DNA of 34,737 nucleotides, taken from the NCBI GenBank assembly GCA_902559935.1, contig CACEJN010000009.1, forward strand, positions 1-34,737, written 5' to 3'. A program made the position numbers and the translations under genes. Positions 23,237-33,070 of the stretch are shown here, in pieces (position 1 is the first letter of the stretch; each line of letters starts with the position of its first letter). The notes below the pieces were generated by a model. The model saw only the letters and a program-made list of their open reading frames with translations. It was not told where the DNA came from and searched no databases. The DNA is from an uncultured Pelagibacteraceae bacterium (GTDB lineage: Bacteria > Pseudomonadota > Alphaproteobacteria > Pelagibacterales > Pelagibacteraceae).

Positions 23237-24499
23237 ATGTCAGAAACTGAGATTAAAGTACCTAATATTGGAGATTTCAAAGATGTCGAGGTAATTGAGG
23301 TACTAGTTTCTGAAGGTCAATCAATTAAAAAAAATGATGCTATAATAACAATCGAAAGTGATAAATCTAGCGTAGAAATACCATCAAATTTAGAAGGTAA
23401 TATTAAAAATTTAAAAATAAAAGTAGGAGATAAAGTTTCTGAGGGCGACTTAATTTTAACTGTTGAAAGTGATTTAAAAGTTAAAAAGGAAGAGGTTAAA
23501 GAAAAACTAAAAATTGAAAAAGAGTCAAAAAATATTGAGGTAATAAAACCTGAAATCCAAGAAAAAACTTTTTCTAAAAATAATATTTCACACATTTCAT
23601 CTGCAAGTCCAAAAGCTAGAAAATTTGCTAGAGAACTTGGTGTAAATATTAATCAAGTAGCCGGGAGCCAGAAAGATGGTAGAGTTGTTGAAAATGATAT
23701 TAAAAAATTTGTTTCATCTAATTCAAAAAAAACAGTTGTAGCAAAAGATACAAAACCAGATAAAATTAAAAACGAATTTGAACATTCTGATTTTGGTGAA
23801 ATAGAAATAAAAGACATACCACGAGTAAAAAAATTATCATCAAAATATCTTACAAATTCATGGACAACAATTCCTCATGTTACAAATCACGATGAAGCCG
23901 ACATAACAGAGATGGAAAGTTTTAGAAGTTCCTTAACTGATATGTATACTGGAGAAAAAATTAAAATTACACCTCTAGCATTTATAATAAAGGCTTTAGT
24001 TGCATCTCTAAAGAAATTTCCTAGCTTTAATTCCTCTATAGACGAAATTGAGACTGGAAAAATGACTTTAAAAAAATATTACCATATTGGGATAGCAGTT
24101 GATACGCCAAATGGATTAATGGTTCCAAAAATAAGAAATGCAAATAACAAAAAAATTTCTCTGATAAGCAAAGAGTTAAAAGAGGTAAGTGAACTTTGTA
24201 GAAATTTAAAAATTGATAAAAAAGAATTGTTTGGTGGCTCGATGACAATTACGAGTTTAGGTGGTATAGGAGGTTCATTTTTTACACCTATAATTAATTA
24301 TCCTGAAGTTGCTATATTAGGAGTAGGTAGATCAGAAAAAAAACAAATTTTTATGAATGGGAAGTTTCAAACTAGAACTATGCTGCCAATTTCATTATCT
24401 TATGATCATAGAATTATTGATGGAGCTGAAGCAGCTAGATTTAATAATGATCTAAAAGAAAACTTAGGCAAAAATTTTGCTTATAAATTAGCTGTCTAA
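23237..24499 (+). CDS. aceF: Dihydrolipoamide acetyltransferase (pyruvate dehydrogenase E2)
   Basis: Core of the pyruvate dehydrogenase complex; transfers acetyl from lipoamide to CoA. The 420 residues contain one lipoyl domain (about 1-78, Lys43 in ESDKSSVEIPS), a charged linker, a peripheral-subunit-binding domain at about 118-157 (SPKARKFARELGVNINQVAGSQKDGRVVENDIKKF) and a catalytic domain to the end. The catalytic motif is SYDHRIIDGAEAARF. The lipoyl domain is closely similar to that on the adjacent E1, including the long shared stretch around the lysine, so the two are recent paralogues or under the same lipoylation constraint. It starts immediately after the aceE stop, so translation is coupled. 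Confidence 0.95.
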   Translation: MSETEIKVPNIGDFKDVEVIEVLVSEGQSIKKNDAIITIESDKSSVEIPSNLEGNIKNLKIKVGDKVSEGDLILTVESDLKVKKEEVKEKLKIEKESKNIEVIKPEIQEKTFSKNNISHISSASPKARKFARELGVNINQVAGSQKDGRVVENDIKKFVSSNSKKTVVAKDTKPDKIKNEFEHSDFGEIEIKDIPRVKKLSSKYLTNSWTTIPHVTNHDEADITEMESFRSSLTDMYTGEKIKITPLAFIIKALVASLKKFPSFNSSIDEIETGKMTLKKYYHIGIAVDTPNGLMVPKIRNANNKKISLISKELKEVSELCRNLKIDKKELFGGSMTITSLGGIGGSFFTPIINYPEVAILGVGRSEKKQIFMNGKFQTRTMLPISLSYDHRIIDGAEAARFNNDLKENLGKNFAYKLAV

Positions 24500-24505
24500 T
24501 TAAAA

Positions 24506-25399
24506 ATGAGTAAATCCATATCATTATTTAGTGCCTTATTGTGCACTTTCATTTGGGGAACAACTTTTATTGCCCAAGATACGGGCATGGATAATATTGG
24601 TCCTTTTACATTTAATGCTGTGAGGTTTTTTGTTGGTTTTTTAGCAATTATACCACTTATGATTTTATTTGAATTAAAAAATTTTAAATCAGAATTTAAA
24701 TTAGATAAAAAAACTTTCATAATTTATTCATTATTAATTGGAATTTCTTTATTCTTAGGCTCAGCACTACAACAAGTTGCTTTGCTTTATACAGATGTTG
24801 CAAATGCTGCTTTTTTTACAATTTTTTATGTGCCAATGGTACCGATTATCATTTTTTTGTTTGGTAAAAAATCAATGCATTGGAGTGTATGGCCTTCTGT
24901 AGTTCTATGTTTAATTGGAGGATATCTATTAACAAATTTTCATGATGCAACAGTAAGATTAGGAGATACTTTAGTTGTTCTCGGAGCTCTATTTTGGAGC
25001 ACTCATATCATTTTTACTGGGATCATTATAACTAAATACAATCTGCCACTTACTTTAGGAGCTGCGCAGACTTTAATTGTGGCTATTTTTTCATTTATAA
25101 TTGGAATTATTTATGAAGAATTTATTTTAAGTAATATTTTAATGGAAATTTATTCAATTTTATATGCAGGTATATTATCTGGTGGATTTGCATTTGTATT
25201 ACAAATTTATGCCCAGCGTAATATTACTCCAGCACCTGCAGCTATAATTTTTTCTCTTGAAGGTGTATTTGCGACTATAGCTGCTTGGTTTATTTTAAAT
25301 CAAATTCTAGATGTTAATAATTTACTTGGATGCTTTTTTATTCTATGTGGAGTTCTCTTGTCTCAATTACTGCCTTTAATTAAAAAGAAATATACTTAA
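24506..25399 (+). CDS. DMT-superfamily (EamA) transporter
   Basis: A 297-residue integral membrane protein with about ten hydrophobic helices in two EamA-like repeats. The first begins LLCTFIWGTTFIAQDTGMDNIGPFTFNAVRF, the standard opening of drug/metabolite exporters. The second includes GALFWSTHIIFTGIII and, near the end, PAPAAIIFSLEGVFATIAAWFILNQ. The substrate is unknown. It starts 6 nt after aceF and converges with uppP, sharing stop-codon bases. Confidence 0.88.
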   Translation: MSKSISLFSALLCTFIWGTTFIAQDTGMDNIGPFTFNAVRFFVGFLAIIPLMILFELKNFKSEFKLDKKTFIIYSLLIGISLFLGSALQQVALLYTDVANAAFFTIFYVPMVPIIIFLFGKKSMHWSVWPSVVLCLIGGYLLTNFHDATVRLGDTLVVLGALFWSTHIIFTGIIITKYNLPLTLGAAQTLIVAIFSFIIGIIYEEFILSNILMEIYSILYAGILSGGFAFVLQIYAQRNITPAPAAIIFSLEGVFATIAAWFILNQILDVNNLLGCFFILCGVLLSQLLPLIKKKYT

Positions 25400-26160
25400 T
25401 AAATTAAACTAAATAAAATTAAAGCAATTATTATTCTATAAATTACAAACGCATTCATTGAAAATTTATTTATATAAATTAAAAAGTATTTAACTGTTAG
25501 AAAAGAGAAAATAAAAGAAGATATAATTGCGATAACAACTAAGTAATTAAACTGAATTGATTGTTCAAAAACATCTTTCAAGCTTAAGACACTAGCTCCA
25601 GCTAATGCTGGGATTGAAAGTAAAAAAGATATCTTACTTGAATCTACTCTATTAAATTTTAAAATTCTCGCAGCTGTTATAGTAATTCCCGCCCTACTCA
25701 CTCCGGGTACAAGAGAGAAAATTTGGAAAACACCTATAAATATTATTGACTGAAAATTTAAATTTGAAGAAATTTTTTTATCAAATCTATTTTTGTCTGA
25801 GATATATAAAATAATTGCGAATATTAAAGTAGTCCAAGCAATGACCTCTAAATTTCTTAACTGATAAATTAAATTTGTACTATAAAGTATGTATCCAACA
25901 ATTATTAATGGAAAAGACCCTAATACAATTAAATTTAAAATTCTTTTATTTTTTCTGATATCAAACAGTTCATCTTTAAAAAAATAAATTATTGCTATTA
26001 GTGATCCTAGATGGAGACTGATATCAATAAGCAAAGAACTAGACTTAAATTCATATAAAGTAGATACCAAAATTAAATGAGCAGAAGAACTAATAGGAAG
26101 AAATTCTGATATTCCTTGAATTGCAGAGAGAATTAAAACTTCTATAATATTTTGAAACAT
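25396..26160 (-). CDS. uppP: Undecaprenyl-diphosphatase (BacA/UppP)
   Basis: Recycles undecaprenyl pyrophosphate to the monophosphate carrier for cell-wall and polysaccharide synthesis; inner membrane. 254 residues, slightly shorter than the usual 265-275. Both active-site motifs are present: GISEFLPISSSAHL (residues 16-29, with Glu19) and PGVSRAGITITAAR (152-165), with Arg156. About eight membrane helices. The second motif has Val and Ala where PGTSRSG is common. The gene stands alone, convergent with the DMT gene. Confidence 0.93.
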   Translation of the reverse strand: MFQNIIEVLILSAIQGISEFLPISSSAHLILVSTLYEFKSSSLLIDISLHLGSLIAIIYFFKDELFDIRKNKRILNLIVLGSFPLIIVGYILYSTNLIYQLRNLEVIAWTTLIFAIILYISDKNRFDKKISSNLNFQSIIFIGVFQIFSLVPGVSRAGITITAARILKFNRVDSSKISFLLSIPALAGASVLSLKDVFEQSIQFNYLVVIAIISSFIFSFLTVKYFLIYINKFSMNAFVIYRIIIALILFSLIY

Positions 26161-26267
26161 TATTTCTTCGTAACTTATAAAGTATTTATTTAAAACAATT
26201 CGATTTAAGCATAATAGCTATGCAATAATTAAAAACTTGTTTATTGGCGGTAATAATTTAAAAATTA

Positions 26268-26286
26268 AGGTCAATATATATGACCT
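26268..26286. promoter_or_regulatory. Dyad upstream of gltD
   Basis: Perfect 6-bp arms AGGTCA and TGACCT are separated by ATATATA. The dyad lies 58 bp before the gltD start, where a promoter is expected. A second, weaker inverted repeat ATATAC-N10-GTATAT (26299-26320) follows. No clean -35/-10 pair could be assigned. It is a candidate operator for nitrogen or amino-acid control. Confidence 0.45.
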
Positions 26287-26343
26287 ATTTTATGCTTTAT
26301 ATACATAAATCAACGTATATTTTGCCCAAACTTAAATAATATT

Positions 26344-27783
26344 ATGCCAGATAAAATGCTTAAATTTGTTAAAATAGGTCAACAAACTCCACCTAAAAGA
26401 GAAGTTGATAAGAGAAAGAAAGATTTTAACGAAATTTATGACGAGTATATCAATGAAAAAGCCAAAGAACAGTCAAGTAGATGTTCACAATGTGGAGTAC
26501 CTTTTTGTCAAGTTCATTGTCCTCTAAGTAACAACATTCCAGATTGGTTAAAACTGACTGCCGAGGGACGATTAAAAGAGGCATATGAATTATCCCAAAG
26601 CACAAACAATATGCCTGAAGTGTGTGGCCGAATTTGCCCCCAAGATAGATTATGTGAGGGAAATTGTGTAATTGAACAGTCTGGTCATGGAACAGTAACT
26701 ATTGGATCAGTAGAAAAATATATTACAGATAATGCTTGGGCTCAGGGTTGGGTAAAACCAATTAAGGTTACGAACGAGAAAAATCAAAGCGTAGGAATTA
26801 TAGGAGCAGGTCCTGCTGGATTAGCTGCTGCAGAACAATTAAGAAAAAATGGTTATAAAATTACTGTCTACGATAGATATGATAGAGCAGGAGGATTATT
26901 AATTTATGGAATTCCAAATTTTAAATTAGAAAAAGAAGTTGTAGAGCGAAGAACAAAACTCTTAAAGGATGGAGGAATTGAATTTGTTCAAAATTTTGAA
27001 GTTGGTAAGGATGCAAGCCTAGACCAATTGAGAAAAAAACACGATGCAATTTTAATTGCTACAGGAGTTTATAAAGCAAGAGAAGTAAACTTACCTGGAA
27101 ATGATCTTGATAATATTTTTCCTGCAATGGATTTTTTAACAGCATCTAATAAAAAAGGTCTAGGAGATCATGTTGATTTGTTTGATAAAGGAATTTTAAA
27201 CGCAGAAGGTAAAGATGTTGTTGTAATCGGTGGAGGTGACACAGCAATGGATTGTGTAAGAACTTCTATAAGACAGAAGGCAAAATCTGTTAAATGTTTG
27301 TATAGAAGAGATAAAGAAAATATGCCAGGATCTGCTAGAGAAGTTGCAAATGCAGAAGAGGAAGGTGTTGAGTTTGTTTGGTTATCAAGTCCTAAAGGAT
27401 TTAAAGGTACAAATAAAGTAGAAAAAATAATTGTAGATCAAATTAAATTAGGTGATCCAGACGAGACAGGAAGAAGAAAGCCACAAGTACAAGAAGGCTC
27501 AAGTTACGAAACAAATGTAGATATGGTTATCAAAGCACTAGGTTTTGATCCTGAGGATTTACCAAATTTATTTGATAGTAGTGAATTACAAGTAACAAAG
27601 TGGGGAACTATTAAAACAGATTTTGATACTATGGAAACAAATATAAAAGGGGTGTTTGCTGCTGGTGATATAGTTAGAGGAGCTTCATTAGTTGTTTGGG
27701 CGATAAAAGATGGAAGAGATGCAGCAGCTTCAATTAAAACTTATCTAGAGAGTAAATCTAAAGTGGAAAAAAGAGTGGCTTAA
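26344..27783 (+). CDS. gltD: Glutamate synthase [NADPH] small subunit
   Basis: Supplies electrons from NADPH through FAD to the large GOGAT subunit. The 479-residue product has two N-terminal cysteine clusters for [4Fe-4S] centres: Cys47, 50, 55 and 59, and Cys94, 98, 104 and 108. The FAD Rossmann motif GIIGAGPAGLAAAEQL is at 151-166, the NADPH motif VVVIGGGDTAMDC near 292-304, and the C-terminal FAD contact GVFAAGDIVRGASLVVWAIKDGR follows. It is placed before gltB, the reverse of the E. coli order, with stop and start overlapping by 1 bp (TAATG). A dyad lies upstream. Confidence 0.95.
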   Translation: MPDKMLKFVKIGQQTPPKREVDKRKKDFNEIYDEYINEKAKEQSSRCSQCGVPFCQVHCPLSNNIPDWLKLTAEGRLKEAYELSQSTNNMPEVCGRICPQDRLCEGNCVIEQSGHGTVTIGSVEKYITDNAWAQGWVKPIKVTNEKNQSVGIIGAGPAGLAAAEQLRKNGYKITVYDRYDRAGGLLIYGIPNFKLEKEVVERRTKLLKDGGIEFVQNFEVGKDASLDQLRKKHDAILIATGVYKAREVNLPGNDLDNIFPAMDFLTASNKKGLGDHVDLFDKGILNAEGKDVVVIGGGDTAMDCVRTSIRQKAKSVKCLYRRDKENMPGSAREVANAEEEGVEFVWLSSPKGFKGTNKVEKIIVDQIKLGDPDETGRRKPQVQEGSSYETNVDMVIKALGFDPEDLPNLFDSSELQVTKWGTIKTDFDTMETNIKGVFAAGDIVRGASLVVWAIKDGRDAAASIKTYLESKSKVEKRVA

Positions 27784-30700
27784 TGGAAAATTATAAAAAG
27801 AACCTTCACCTTTTAAAAAAAAATAATGTTTACTCAGAAGACATGGAGCATGATGCTTGTGGTGTCGGCATAATTGCATCAACAGAAGGTAAAAAATCTC
27901 GTAAAGTTGTAGAGTATGGTATTGAAGCGTTAAAAGCAGTTTGGCATAGAGGCGCTGTAGATGCTGATGGGAAAACTGGTGATGGAGCTGGAATTCATGT
28001 TGAAATACCAAAAGATTTCTTCATTGAAAAGATAGAAGTGACAGGACACACACATGATAATTCTGAAATATGTGTGGGTATGATATTTCTGCCTCGGAAT
28101 GATTACACAGCACAAGAAAGTTGCAAAACTATTGTTGAAAGTGAATTAACAAAAAATAATTTTAGTATCTATGGTTGGAGACAAGTTCCAGTTAATCCAA
28201 AAGTTTTAGGACAAAAAGCATTCCAAACAATGCCTGAAATTATCCAAGTATTGTTTAAACCTTATAATCCTGAACTAACAAATAAAGATTTAGAAAGAAA
28301 AATTTATGAAACTAGAAGAAAGATAGAAAACGAAGCTTTTAAAAAATCTTTAAATAATTTTTATATTTGTTCATTGAGTTCTAAGTCCATCATTTATAAG
28401 GGAATGTTTTTAGCTGAAGCTATCTCAGATTTCTACCTTGATTTAAAAGATGAAAGATTTGTTTCGAGGTTTGCTATTTTTCATCAAAGATTTTCAACAA
28501 ACACAGCACCTAGCTGGAATTTAGCTCAACCCTTTAGAGCTATAGCGCATAATGGAGAAATCAATACTTATAGAGGAAATAAAAATTGGATGAAAGTTCA
28601 TGAACAAGAGATGAATAGTCCCCTTTTTGATGATGTTGAAAACTTAAAACCTGTTATACAACAGGGAGCTTCAGACTCTGCTGCGTTAGACAATGTTTTT
28701 GAATTATTAAATATATCCGGTCAGCCCGCTCCTTTGGCGAAGCTTATGTTAGTTCCAGATGCATGGTCTAAAAAAAATAAAACTCTTCCGAAAGATCACC
28801 AACAATTATTTAATTTTTTAAACAGTACTATGGAGCCATGGGATGGACCGGCAGCTATTGCTGGAACTGATAATGAGTGGGTGATAGCTGCAAATGATAG
28901 AAATGGATTAAGACCTTTAAGATACGCAATTACAAAAGATAAATTATTATTTGCAGGTTCTGAAACAGGAATGATTGAATTAAACGAAAAAAGAATTTTG
29001 TCAAAGGGAAGATTGGGTCCTGGGGAAATAATTGGAGTTAGAATAGAAAAAGGAAAAGTATTTACTAACAAGCAAATAAAAGATAACTTAGCTAAAGAAT
29101 ATAAACACTTTAATTCACAAATTATCGACCTAGATGATGAGTTAACTATTTCAGATGAAAAAAATTCTTTTTCGGGAGATGATTTAAGAAGAAGGCAATA
29201 TACTTTTGGAATAAGTTTAGAAGACCTTGAGCTCATACTCCATCCTATGGCAGAAGATGCTAAAGAAGCAACAGGATCTATGGGGGACGATACACCATTG
29301 GCTGTTTTGTCAGATAGGTATAGACCTTTGTATCATTTTTTTAGACAGAATTTTAGCCAAGTCACAAACCCGCCAATAGACTCTTTAAGAGAAAACAAGG
29401 TTATGAGTTTGAAAACAAGATTTGGAAATCTTGGAAATATTTTAAATTTTGATAATTTAACAAAACAAAATATTTATGTTTTAAATAGTCCAATATTATC
29501 AAATTCTCAGTTTGAAAAATTTATAAATTTTTTTGGCAATAATTCATTTATAATTGATTGCACTTTTTCTGATGAAGAAACTTTATTTGATTCAATTAAA
29601 AAAATTCAAAAAGAAGCTGAAATTGCAGTAAGACAGGGAGTTACTCAATTGATTTTAAGTGACAAAGAGCTTTCTAGCTCAAAACTTCCAATACCAATGC
29701 TTTTAGCAGTTGGATCAATTAATTCATTCCTTATTGAAAAAAAACTAAGAGGATATGTATCAATAAATGTTCAATCTGGAGAGGCTTTAGATACACACTC
29801 TTTCGCAACCTTAATAGGAGTTGGAGCAACTACCGTAAATCCATATTTAGCATTTGATAGCTTATTTCAGCGTCATGAAAAGAAATTATTTGGTAAATTT
29901 AGCTTTGATGAATGTGTGGAGAGATACATAAAATCAGTAAACGCAGGTCTATTAAAAATTATGTCTAAGATGGGTATTTCAGTTCTAAGTTCTTATAGAG
30001 GTGGATGTAACTTTGAAACCGTAGGTTTAAGTAGAACAATTGTTGCAGATTATTTTCCAGGAGTTGTCTCTAAAATTTCAGGTATTGGACTTACCGGTAT
30101 AGAGAAAAAAATTCGAGAGATTCATAAAGAGGCATTTGAAAGTTCTCAAACTATTTTGCCGATAGGTGGTATATACAGATATCGTAAAAATGGTGAAACA
30201 CATCAATATCAGGGAAAATTAATTCATTTACTTCAAAGCGCTGTTGGATCTAATTCCTATGATGCTTATAAAAGATATGCAGATGGTATTTATAGTTTAC
30301 CACCAATAAATCTTAGAGATTTAATTGATTTTAGAGAAAAAAAATTAAGTGGACCAATAGACATTTCTGAGGTTGAGCCAATAGAAAATATTTTAAAAAG
30401 ATTTGGAAGTGGGAGTATGTCTCATGGAGCTTTATCAAAAGAGGCACATGAAACTTTGGCAACTGGTATGAATCGGATCAAAGGCGCTTCATGTAGCGGT
30501 GAGGGTGGTGAGGACGCAAGTAGATTTAAAGTTTTAGATAATGGTGACAGCGCTAACTCTAGAGTTAAACAAATAGCTTCTGCAAGATTCGGAGTTACAG
30601 TTAATTATCTTAATAATTGTAATGAAATAGAAATTAAAATTGCGCAGGGTGCTAAGCCTGGTGAGGGAGGTCAGCTACCAGGTTTCAAAGTTACAGAGGA

Positions 30701-32288
30701 GATAGCTAAACTTAGACATTCAACACCTGGAGTAACTTTAATATCACCACCACCACATCATGATATTTATTCAATCGAAGATCTTGCACAACTAATTTAC
30801 GATTTGAAACAGATAAATCCTAAAGCAAGAATTGGAGTTAAGCTTGTTGCTTCCTCTGGAGTAGGAACAATTGCAGCTGGTGTAGCTAAAGCAAAAGCAG
30901 ATATAATATTAATTTCTGGACATAATGGTGGAACAGGAGCAACACCACAGACTAGTGTTAAGTATGTTGGAATACCATGGGAAATGGGTTTAACGGAAGC
31001 AAACCAGGTATTAACTTTAAATAATCTTAGACATAAAGTTACATTAAGAACGGACGGTGGAATTAAAACTGGAAGAGATGTAGTGATAGCTGCAATGATG
31101 GGTGCTGAAGAATATGGTGTTGCAACTACAGCATTAGTTGCAATGGGATGTATAATGGTAAGGCAGTGTCATTCAAATACATGCCCTGTAGGCGTTTGTA
31201 CTCAAGATGAAAAGCTCAGAGAAAAATTTACAGGGACTGCAGAAAAAGTAGTTAATTTGTTCACATTTATAGCCAGAGAAGTAAGAGAAATATTAGCAAA
31301 TTTAGGTTTTAAATCATTAAATGAAGTGATTGGTAGGACAGACTTGTTAAAACAGGTTAGTAAGGGTTCTCCAAATTTAGACGATTTAGATTTAAATCCT
31401 TTATTTGTTCAAGCTGATACTGGAAATAATCCAAGGTATTGTGAGGATCAAGAAATAAATAGTGTACCAGATACTCTTGACCAACAAATTTGGCCAGAAA
31501 TTGAAAAAGCTTTAGATAATTCTGAAAAAATTGAAAAAGAATATCAAATAAAAAATACTAACAGGGCAGTAGGTACAAGAATTTCTCATCATTTGTATAA
31601 AAAATACGGTTATGAAAAACTTGATGAAAACTTTTTAGTTTTAAATTTTAAAGGATCAGCGGGTCAATCATTTGGTGCATTTTCTTCTAAAGGTTTAAAA
31701 CTAGTATTAAAGGGAGACGCAAATGATTATGTTGGTAAAGGTTTGTCAGGAGCTACAATTTCAATAAAATTACCTGAAGAGAGCAATTTAGTTTCAAATG
31801 AGAATACAATTTTAGGAAATACTGTTCTTTACGGAGCTACTTCAGGAAAACTTTTTGCTGCTGGCCAAGCTGGTGAAAGATTTTCAGTTAGGAATTCTGG
31901 TGCAGTTACAGTAATTGAAGGATGCGATTCTAATGGATGTGAATATATGACGGGTGGAACTGTAGTAATTTTAGGAGATGTTGGTGATAATTTTGCAGCT
32001 GGTATGACAGGTGGAATGGCCTTTATATATGACAAATCTCAACAATTTGAAAAGAAAGTAAATCCAGAGTCAGTAGTTTGGCAAAATGTAGAGACAAATT
32101 ATTGGAAAGAATATTTGAAAAATTTAGTCAGTGAGCACTTTAAAGAAACTGAGTCTGAATTATCGAAAAAAATAATTGAAAACTTTGATGATGAAGTAAA
32201 TAATTTTGTTCAGGTGTGTCCTAAAGAAATGTTGGATAAATTAAAAAATCCAATTACTTTAAAAAAAAATATAAAAAAAGTTAGTTAA
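27783..32288 (+). CDS. gltB: Glutamate synthase [NADPH] large subunit
   Basis: Makes glutamate from glutamine and 2-oxoglutarate. 1501 residues, close to the E. coli length. A short propeptide ends before Cys26 (HDACGVG), the N-terminal nucleophile of the class II glutaminase domain; substrate-binding sequences HQRFSTNT and AHNGEINTYRGN follow. The central and FMN domains include GEGGEDASRF, GEGGQLPGFKV, GHNGGTGATPQ and the 3Fe-4S cysteines CHSNTCPVGVC near 1129-1139. The C-terminal beta-helix of GxxGxxxG repeats follows (GSAGQSFGAFSSKG). It needs GltD encoded just upstream. Its end overlaps the convergent hydrolase stop by 4 bp (TTAA). Confidence 0.97.
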   Translation: MENYKKNLHLLKKNNVYSEDMEHDACGVGIIASTEGKKSRKVVEYGIEALKAVWHRGAVDADGKTGDGAGIHVEIPKDFFIEKIEVTGHTHDNSEICVGMIFLPRNDYTAQESCKTIVESELTKNNFSIYGWRQVPVNPKVLGQKAFQTMPEIIQVLFKPYNPELTNKDLERKIYETRRKIENEAFKKSLNNFYICSLSSKSIIYKGMFLAEAISDFYLDLKDERFVSRFAIFHQRFSTNTAPSWNLAQPFRAIAHNGEINTYRGNKNWMKVHEQEMNSPLFDDVENLKPVIQQGASDSAALDNVFELLNISGQPAPLAKLMLVPDAWSKKNKTLPKDHQQLFNFLNSTMEPWDGPAAIAGTDNEWVIAANDRNGLRPLRYAITKDKLLFAGSETGMIELNEKRILSKGRLGPGEIIGVRIEKGKVFTNKQIKDNLAKEYKHFNSQIIDLDDELTISDEKNSFSGDDLRRRQYTFGISLEDLELILHPMAEDAKEATGSMGDDTPLAVLSDRYRPLYHFFRQNFSQVTNPPIDSLRENKVMSLKTRFGNLGNILNFDNLTKQNIYVLNSPILSNSQFEKFINFFGNNSFIIDCTFSDEETLFDSIKKIQKEAEIAVRQGVTQLILSDKELSSSKLPIPMLLAVGSINSFLIEKKLRGYVSINVQSGEALDTHSFATLIGVGATTVNPYLAFDSLFQRHEKKLFGKFSFDECVERYIKSVNAGLLKIMSKMGISVLSSYRGGCNFETVGLSRTIVADYFPGVVSKISGIGLTGIEKKIREIHKEAFESSQTILPIGGIYRYRKNGETHQYQGKLIHLLQSAVGSNSYDAYKRYADGIYSLPPINLRDLIDFREKKLSGPIDISEVEPIENILKRFGSGSMSHGALSKEAHETLATGMNRIKGASCSGEGGEDASRFKVLDNGDSANSRVKQIASARFGVTVNYLNNCNEIEIKIAQGAKPGEGGQLPGFKVTEEIAKLRHSTPGVTLISPPPHHDIYSIEDLAQLIYDLKQINPKARIGVKLVASSGVGTIAAGVAKAKADIILISGHNGGTGATPQTSVKYVGIPWEMGLTEANQVLTLNNLRHKVTLRTDGGIKTGRDVVIAAMMGAEEYGVATTALVAMGCIMVRQCHSNTCPVGVCTQDEKLREKFTGTAEKVVNLFTFIAREVREILANLGFKSLNEVIGRTDLLKQVSKGSPNLDDLDLNPLFVQADTGNNPRYCEDQEINSVPDTLDQQIWPEIEKALDNSEKIEKEYQIKNTNRAVGTRISHHLYKKYGYEKLDENFLVLNFKGSAGQSFGAFSSKGLKLVLKGDANDYVGKGLSGATISIKLPEESNLVSNENTILGNTVLYGATSGKLFAAGQAGERFSVRNSGAVTVIEGCDSNGCEYMTGGTVVILGDVGDNFAAGMTGGMAFIYDKSQQFEKKVNPESVVWQNVETNYWKEYLKNLVSEHFKETESELSKKIIENFDDEVNNFVQVCPKEMLDKLKNPITLKKNIKKVS

Positions 32289-33034
32289 ATTAATAATTTA
32301 AGCTCTCTTAAAATTATATTTAACCATTTTTTATTTGATAAACTGTGATCACCTTTTTTTATAATATTTAATTTTTTATTAGCTTTTGGAAATAATCTTA
32401 GAACTTTTCTTGAATATGAGACAGGAACTACCTCATCTTTTTCACCATGTACCATTGTTACTTTAAATTTTGAATTAATTTTCTTATTTAAGACTTTGTT
32501 TTTTCTTCCATCTTTTATTAATTGTAGAGTAATTGGATATTCATAATTGCCATGTTTTAATTGATAAATACCTTTACGTATTGTCTCTTCTTTCATTTTT
32601 TTAGTAAATTTTTTCCACATTAAATTTTCTAAAAATTCAGGAGCAGCCCCAATTCCTAAAAATCCTTTAATCTGTTTTTTAAAAATTTTGAATTGATTGA
32701 GCGAAATCCATGCACCCATGCTTGATCCAATTAATACAAATTCTTTTTTTTTTACGTATTTTTTTATTAAAATTGACGTTTCTTTACTCCATTTTGAAAT
32801 ATTTCCATTTACAAATTTTCCGGAAGATTTCCCATGACCTGAGTATTCTAGTGCTAAAAAACTTATTTTATTTTTTTTAGCAAATTTCAAAAATGCATTT
32901 GGTTTTTTTCCTTCAAGATCTGACATAAAGCCATGCAAAAAAACTATAAAAGAACTATTTTTAAAAATTTTGGAAATATGTCTAATTCTCTTTGTATTTG
33001 ATATTTGATGAAATCTGAAATTTGCCATAATCAT
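32285..33034 (-). CDS. Alpha/beta hydrolase
   Basis: A 249-residue cytosolic serine hydrolase with the complete triad: Ser105 in GSSMGAW, Asp200 in HGEKDEVVP and His230 in KKGDHSLS. The oxyanion region is FLHGFMSDLEGKKP near 32-45, and ALEYSGHGKSSG follows. The layout resembles the ABHD10-like / BAAT-related small hydrolases; the substrate is unknown. A second ATG two codons in (33028, MANFRF) is an equally plausible start, and no ribosome site separates them. It is divergent from the glycosyltransferase with only 36 bp between starts. Confidence 0.85.
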   Translation of the reverse strand: MIMANFRFHQISNTKRIRHISKIFKNSSFIVFLHGFMSDLEGKKPNAFLKFAKKNKISFLALEYSGHGKSSGKFVNGNISKWSKETSILIKKYVKKKEFVLIGSSMGAWISLNQFKIFKKQIKGFLGIGAAPEFLENLMWKKFTKKMKEETIRKGIYQLKHGNYEYPITLQLIKDGRKNKVLNKKINSKFKVTMVHGEKDEVVPVSYSRKVLRLFPKANKKLNIIKKGDHSLSNKKWLNIILRELKLLI

Positions 33035-33070
33035 TTATAAGTTTTGTCTATTAATATATAATCATATCAA

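Noticed and set aside
28796-29236. 146-codon minus-strand frame inside gltB
   Set aside because: Shadow of a highly conserved gene; no family resemblance or start signal.
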